Source: an uncultured Flavobacteriales bacterium
GTDB taxonomy: Bacteria > Bacteroidota > Bacteroidia > Flavobacteriales_D > Sanyastnellaceae
Length of the DNA: 38,718 nt
Direction: 5' to 3'
Assembly (NCBI GenBank): GCA_938082505.1
Contig: CALLLH010000056.1
Location: 1 to 38,718, forward strand
Part shown: positions 35,139-38,718 of the stretch, piece by piece
Layout: every line of letters starts with the position of its first letter
Numbering within the stretch: position 1 is the first letter of the stretch
Translations under genes and position numbers: made by a program
The notes under the pieces: model-generated
What the model was told of the DNA's origin: nothing
What the model saw: only the letters and a program-made list of their open reading frames with translations
Databases searched by the model: none

Positions 35139-35846
35139 TCAGCCGGCGAGGGTGTTGAAGGTCTCTTCGAGGCCGCCTTGGGCGAGGATGTCCTTGAGGG
35201 GGGCGTCGGTGACGATGCGGCCTTGCTTGATCATGATGACGCGGTCGCACATGGCTTCGACCTCCTGCATGATGTGGGTTGAGAGGATGACCGTGCGCTC
35301 CTGGCCAAAGGACTTGATGAGGGTGCGGATGTCCTTGAGCTGAAGCGGGTCGAGGCCGGAGGTGGGCTCGTCGAGGATGAGCAATTCGGGGTCGTGGAGA
35401 ATCGCTTGCGCCAGGCCTACGCGCTGACGGTAGCCCTTGGACAATGCGGCGATGGGTTTGTGTGCTTCGGGCGTCAGGCCTACGCGTTCTATGGTGGCTT
35501 CGACCTTGGCGGCCCTTGCAGCGCGGCCCTTGACGTTGTGCAGCCCCGCGATGAAGTCCAAGAATTCACGGACATACATCTCTTGGTAGAGCGGGTTGTG
35601 TTCGGGCAGGTAGCCCATGCGCCCTTTCAAGGCGTCGTTTCCATTGCGAACGTCCTGACCGTCCAAGGTCACGGTGCCCGCGTCTGTGGGCAGGTAGCCC
35701 AAGATGGAACGCATGAGGGTGGACTTGCCCGCCCCATTGGGGCCAAGGAGTCCCACGACTTGCCCGCGGGGGACCGACAGGGTGACGTTATCCAGCGCTT
35801 TTTGCGGGCCGAATTTCTTGGTGATGCCTGAAACCTCGAGAAGCAT
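35139..35846 (-). CDS. gldA: GldA-like ABC transporter ATP-binding protein
   Basis: 235 residues with a complete ABC ATPase: Walker A GPNGAGKST, Q-loop MGYLPEHNPLYQEMYVREFL, signature LSKGYRQRVGLAQA, Walker B LLILDEPTSGLDP and the H-loop STHIMQEVEAMCDRV. The EHNPLY and GRAARAAKVEATIERVGL segments match GldA, the ATPase of the gliding-associated GldAFG exporter, which resembles Nos/Nod-type ABC proteins. GldA usually has about 300 residues; this one ends directly after the nucleotide-binding domain (EETFNTLAG), so the usual C-terminal extension is missing. The gldF and gldG membrane partners are not in the window. Divergent from rsgA by 44 bases. An alternative is a related Nos-type ATPase. 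Confidence 0.75.
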   Translation of the reverse strand: MLLEVSGITKKFGPQKALDNVTLSVPRGQVVGLLGPNGAGKSTLMRSILGYLPTDAGTVTLDGQDVRNGNDALKGRMGYLPEHNPLYQEMYVREFLDFIAGLHNVKGRAARAAKVEATIERVGLTPEAHKPIAALSKGYRQRVGLAQAILHDPELLILDEPTSGLDPLQLKDIRTLIKSFGQERTVILSTHIMQEVEAMCDRVIMIKQGRIVTDAPLKDILAQGGLEETFNTLAG

Positions 35847-35890
35847 GAGTCCGCAAGTTAGGATGTGGGGATTTCAGCGAACTTGCAGGC

Positions 35891-36868
35891 GTGGAGGAAA
35901 AACACACAGGAACCGTATTTCGATCAACCGGAAAATGGGTCGATGTTCAAACGCCTGAAGGCCGGCGCGTTGAATGTCGGCTGCGCGGAAAGTTTAGGAT
36001 GGAGGGCTTGCGGACGACCAACCCGGTGGCCGTGGGGGATGGGGTGACTTGGACCGAGGAGGAGGACGGCACCGGCGTGATCACGGAGATTGCACCGCGC
36101 CGCAACCGCATCATCCGCCGGAGTGTGAACTTGAGCCACGAGGCCCACGTCGTGGCGTCGAATGTGGACCGGGCTTGGCTGGTGGTTACGCTGGTTGAGC
36201 CAGCGACATCCAGTGGTTTCGTTGACCGGTTTTTGGTGACGGCCGAGGCTTACGGAGTCCCAACGACATTGCTGTTCAACAAGGTGGATGTGCTGTTGCA
36301 GCTCGGTGAAGCGGCAGAGGAGCTGTTGGCTTCGTGGATGACGATGTACAGCGAGGCCGGTTACGAGTGCTTGCCGATTTCTGCAAAGGAGGGCATAGGG
36401 CTCGATGAGGTGCGCCAGAGGATGAACAGTGGCATCCATTTGGTCAGCGGGCACAGCGGGGTGGGCAAATCGACCTTGCTCAACGCCTTGATTCCTGGCC
36501 TCGAGCAGAAGACGGCAGAGGTGTCCGACGTTCACGATAAGGGCAAGCACACCACCACGTTCGCCGAGATGTTCCCGATTCCGGATGCGCCGGGTGGGTT
36601 TATCATCGATACGCCGGGCATCAAAGGCTTTGGTCTTGTGCGCATCGAGAAGGAGACGTTGCACCATCATTTCCCTGAGATGTTCCGACTCCTTCCGAAT
36701 TGCAAGTTCCACAACTGTCGGCACCTCAATGAGCCCGGTTGTGCGGTCCGCAAAGGGCTGGAGACGGGAGCGGTGGATGACGAGCGCTACCGCAATTATT
36801 GCAACATGGTGGAGGAGTTCGATGAGGGCCCTTACCGTGCGGGAGGCCAGCGCGAAGGCGGGGTCTGA
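35891..36868 (+). CDS. rsgA: ribosome small subunit-dependent GTPase A
   Basis: 325 residues beginning at GTG 35891; no ATG is available before the conserved GTVFRSTGKWVDVQ region of the OB fold, so a GTG start is inferred. Circularly permuted GTPase: the G4 motif NKVD (130-133) precedes the P-loop GHSGVGKS (187-194) and G3 DTPG. A C-terminal zinc-binding segment has the cysteines in PNCKFHNCRHLNEPGC. RsgA helps late 30S maturation in the cytoplasm. Divergently placed to the gldA-like gene, convergent with cysQ over 96 bases in which I see no clear terminator. Confidence 0.95.
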   Translation: MEEKHTGTVFRSTGKWVDVQTPEGRRVECRLRGKFRMEGLRTTNPVAVGDGVTWTEEEDGTGVITEIAPRRNRIIRRSVNLSHEAHVVASNVDRAWLVVTLVEPATSSGFVDRFLVTAEAYGVPTTLLFNKVDVLLQLGEAAEELLASWMTMYSEAGYECLPISAKEGIGLDEVRQRMNSGIHLVSGHSGVGKSTLLNALIPGLEQKTAEVSDVHDKGKHTTTFAEMFPIPDAPGGFIIDTPGIKGFGLVRIEKETLHHHFPEMFRLLPNCKFHNCRHLNEPGCAVRKGLETGAVDDERYRNYCNMVEEFDEGPYRAGGQREGGV

Positions 36869-36964
36869 AAGCGGGGGCCTGACCCTGGGATTCGAAGCGG
36901 CCACATGGCCTTCATGATGGGGTGCTGGGATCGCGAATGGGCTGACCCTTTTGGTGCGCTGCGA

Positions 36965-37789
36965 TCAGGCTGAAGGGGTATCGGGGTTGCCTTGTGGCAA
37001 TCGGCAGGCGATGAGCCCACCGACGCGCAGGGTGGGTCCGTTGTAGCTCAAAGGACGGCCTGTGATGAGGTCGCACACCGCCATGCCTTGCGCGCGGAAG
37101 AGGGCATCTCCGGCGGCGCAGTCCCACTCAAAATATCCGGTGGAGCGGGCGTGGATCTCGGCCTTTCCTTCTGCAACCAAGCAGAACTTGCGCGCACCTG
37201 AAATGGGCCGCATCCGCACTTGGGTAGGGTCCACAGCATCGGCCACGAGGTCATTCACTGTGCCACTTTCGTTCCAGCTGATCAGCAATTGGAACGGTGG
37301 TGAGGCGTCTTCGTCGGCCCGGATGTTTCGGGGTGGCTTGTTGGACCCGGACAGCTTGTCCTTGAATACGCCCAGGCCGTTGCCACCGTAATAGATCTCG
37401 TTGAGATCGGGCAGGGCCACGACACCGAGAATGGGTACCCAGTCCTTGCCATCGTGCTCAATGAGGGCAATGTTGACTGCATAGCCGGCCCGCATCCGAA
37501 TAAAAGAGCTGGTACCGTCGAGGGGGTCTACCAGCCAAAACCGTTCCCAAGATTGGCGCTCGCTGAGCGGACGGCGGACGCCCTCTTCACTGATGACGGG
37601 CCAGCCCGAGGCTGCGAGTTGCGACCCGATGATTTTGTGGCTCGCGTAATCGGCATTGGTGACCGAAGAGCCGTCTTTCTTGGTTTCAACCTCCAAGGGC
37701 TTGGCCGCGAGCTCAACAAGCAATTGACCGGCCTTTCTTGCGGCATTGAGGGCCCAGTCCATGGCTTGCTGTCGCGCGCGATCGTCCAT
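36965..37789 (-). CDS. cysQ: 3'(2'),5'-bisphosphate nucleotidase CysQ-like
   Basis: 274 residues of the inositol-monophosphatase superfamily. Metal-site motifs: SEEG (67-70), DPLDGTSSF (88-96) and WDCAAGDAL (around 221), as in CysQ, which hydrolyses PAP to AMP in sulphur assimilation. The DGTSSF form (DGTKEF in E. coli) is closer to generic IMPase members, so the substrate is less sure. ATG 37789 gives the full length; Met10 at 37762 would align better with the E. coli N-terminus. A TATCTTTG box (37801-37794), an exact match to TAnnTTTG, lies only four bases upstream of ATG 37789, which would put the transcript start at or past that codon and so favour Met10, or a leaderless message. Confidence 0.85.
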   Translation of the reverse strand: MDDRARQQAMDWALNAARKAGQLLVELAAKPLEVETKKDGSSVTNADYASHKIIGSQLAASGWPVISEEGVRRPLSERQSWERFWLVDPLDGTSSFIRMRAGYAVNIALIEHDGKDWVPILGVVALPDLNEIYYGGNGLGVFKDKLSGSNKPPRNIRADEDASPPFQLLISWNESGTVNDLVADAVDPTQVRMRPISGARKFCLVAEGKAEIHARSTGYFEWDCAAGDALFRAQGMAVCDLITGRPLSYNGPTLRVGGLIACRLPQGNPDTPSA

Positions 37790-37793
37790 GGGT

Positions 37794-37801
37794 CAAAGAT
37801 A
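37794..37801 (-). promoter_or_regulatory. possible -7 box before cysQ
   Basis: TATCTTTG on the minus strand equals the TAnnTTTG consensus. No TTG is found at the expected distance upstream, so the support is the -7 box only. Confidence 0.35.
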
Positions 37802-37856
37802 CCGAGTGCGGCGGTTGTTGGCTGCTGGGGTTTTGGTGCCGTGACGGTTTGCCTTG

Positions 37857-37886
37857 TTGAACATATCGATGCGGTGAGTAGTTTTG
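37857..37886 (+). promoter_or_regulatory. Bacteroidota-type promoter of the thiamin-regulated gene
   Basis: TTG at 37857-37859, a 19-base spacer and TAGTTTTG at 37879-37886 match the -33/-7 consensus of the phylum in both sequence and spacing. Transcription would start at about 37891-37893, exactly at the P1 stem of the TPP riboswitch that follows. Confidence 0.75.
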
Positions 37887-37890
37887 TTCT

Positions 37891-37964
37891 TGTCCGCAGG
37901 GGTGCCGAAAGGCTGAGATCATACCCTCGAACCTGCCCGGGTCATGCCGGGAAGGAAGCGAACA
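37891..37964 (+). promoter_or_regulatory. TPP (THI-box) riboswitch
   Basis: All conserved blocks of the thiamin pyrophosphate riboswitch occur in order: P1 5' strand TGTCCGC (37891-37897) pairing with GCGAACA (37958-37964, one C-A mismatch); GGGGTGCC (37899-37906) with its P2 partner ACCC (37923-37926); the pyrimidine-sensing CTGAGA (37913-37918); GAACCTG (37929-37935); the helix CCCGG/CCGGG (37936-37940 with 37947-37951) and the GAAGGAA end. It lies 59 bases before the receptor ATG. Downstream, CACCGC/GCGGTG (37963-37968 with 37973-37978) can form a hairpin that shares bases with the P1 3' strand, so the two can be alternatives; there is no T-run, so control is more likely of translation than of termination. 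Confidence 0.95.
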
Positions 37965-38023
37965 CCGCAGGCGCGGTGGGGTCCGTCCAACGGATTCCTG
38001 TGTGGCACAACAACGAACACACC

Positions 38024-38718
38024 ATGCGCCATACCCTTCTTTTTCTTGCCGTCTTGTTGCCCCTTTGTTTAGCTGCTCAATCAGCGGATACAGCGGTTCT
38101 GTCGGACACGTTGTTTCGCTTCCTTGAGCCTGCTGCTGTTACGGCGGTGCGGGCCACAGAACGGGCCCCATTTGCTGCCGAAACCCTCAATGCCGAGGAG
38201 ATTTCCAACCGGAATACCGGACAGGATTTGCCCTATATCCTGAGGTACACGCCTTCTGTGGTTGTGACCTCTGATGCTGGGGCTGGCGTGGGCTATACCG
38301 GTCTGCGCATCCGTGGAACGGATCCGACCCGAATCAATGTCACCCTCAATGGCATTCCGATCAACGACAGCGAGTCGCAGGCGGTGTTCTGGGTCAATAT
38401 GCCTGACCTGGCCAGCAGCACCGATGACATTCAGGTGCAACGCGGCGTGGGCACGTCGACGCTCGGGGCGGGGGCCTTCGGGGCGACCATTTCGCTGAAC
38501 ACCCTCAACATCGCCGAAGAGGCCGGTGGCTCCATGATGGTGGGTGGCGGCAGCTTCAACACCTTCCGGACCAACCTCGCGTGGAATACCGGCCGCAGTG
38601 CCAGCGGCTGGGCAGCCGAAGGCCGGGTCAGCACCGTCATGAGCGACGGTTGGGTCGACCGCGCTTCAAGCGACCTCAACAGCTTCCAACTCGGCCTGAA
38701 CCGCGCCTGGGATGGCGG
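38024..38718 (+). CDS. TonB-dependent receptor, TPP-riboswitch controlled (5' part)
   Basis: The gene runs off the right edge; 231 codons are visible, read directly from ATG 38024. The signal peptide is LLFLAVLLPLCLAAQ. The plug domain spans about residues 45-165: AEEISNRNTGQDLPYILRY, PSVVVTSDAG, YTGLRIRGTDPTRINVTLNG, IPINDSES and QVQRGVGTSTLGAGAFGATI, after which barrel strands begin. A carboxypeptidase-like N-terminal domain is absent. Such receptors import scarce compounds through the outer membrane with energy from TonB. Control by a TPP riboswitch indicates that the substrate is thiamin or a thiamin phosphate or precursor, as in known THI-controlled receptors of Bacteroidota that often precede PnuT-type transporters; the next genes lie outside the window. 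Confidence 0.9.
   Translation, partial: MRHTLLFLAVLLPLCLAAQSADTAVLSDTLFRFLEPAAVTAVRATERAPFAAETLNAEEISNRNTGQDLPYILRYTPSVVVTSDAGAGVGYTGLRIRGTDPTRINVTLNGIPINDSESQAVFWVNMPDLASSTDDIQVQRGVGTSTLGAGAFGATISLNTLNIAEEAGGSMMVGGGSFNTFRTNLAWNTGRSASGWAAEGRVSTVMSDGWVDRASSDLNSFQLGLNRAWDG

Overview
The window reads as a GC-rich chromosomal segment of a member of the phylum Bacteroidota, most likely a Flavobacteriales-like marine or aquatic lineage. Evidence: a complete type IX secretion/gliding core cluster (porP/sprF-gldK-gldL-gldM-gldN), a gldA-type ABC ATPase, three proteins ending in T9SS C-terminal sorting domains, Bacteroidota-type promoters (TTG-N19-TAnnTTTG) and a miaB-sigma54 activator-lptE-secG-groESL gene order typical of the phylum. 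The GC impression is visual and not computed. There are no insertion sequences, phage genes, tRNA/rRNA genes or CRISPR arrays. Coding density is high, and no stretch above 300 bases lacks a gene.

Layout. 1-1250 (minus): dtd, a MazG-fold pyrophosphohydrolase and the start of a BNR/sortilin-like repeat protein, each overlapping the next by ATGA. 1365-4958 (plus): three touching genes for exported proteins, the middle one a caspase-fold peptidase with intact His/Cys dyad. 4986-7153 (minus): a DUF389 membrane protein translationally coupled to an HExxH M50-like membrane protease. 7274-13346 (plus): purL, a PASTA membrane protein, a large T9SS cargo protein and rluD. 13354-25158 (minus): an ABC-F ATPase, the T9SS operon with a clear terminator at its end, an arginase-fold protein that has lost metal ligands, and topA. 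25347-30123 (plus): miaB, a sigma-54 activator without receiver domain, lptE, a TPR-like protein and secG, ending in a strong terminator. 30319-32270 (plus): groES-groEL with a UUCG-loop terminator. 32424-33887 (plus): an extraordinary secreted protein with two copies of a cysteine-containing helical module, each followed by a long pure Asp/Glu tract, then a PKD domain and a T9SS tail. 34139-35035 (minus): a FISUMP-domain T9SS cargo. 35139-37789: gldA-like (minus), rsgA (plus), cysQ (minus). 37857-38718: a consensus promoter, a TPP riboswitch and the first 231 codons of a TonB-dependent receptor, inferred to be a thiamin-compound importer.

The common theme is the cell envelope: T9SS machinery and its cargo, LPS transport (lptE), Sec export (secG), PASTA and M50/DUF389 membrane proteins, all mixed with housekeeping genes. 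The most unusual items are the Asp/Glu-tract protein, the exported caspase operon and the degenerate arginase-fold protein beside the T9SS operon.
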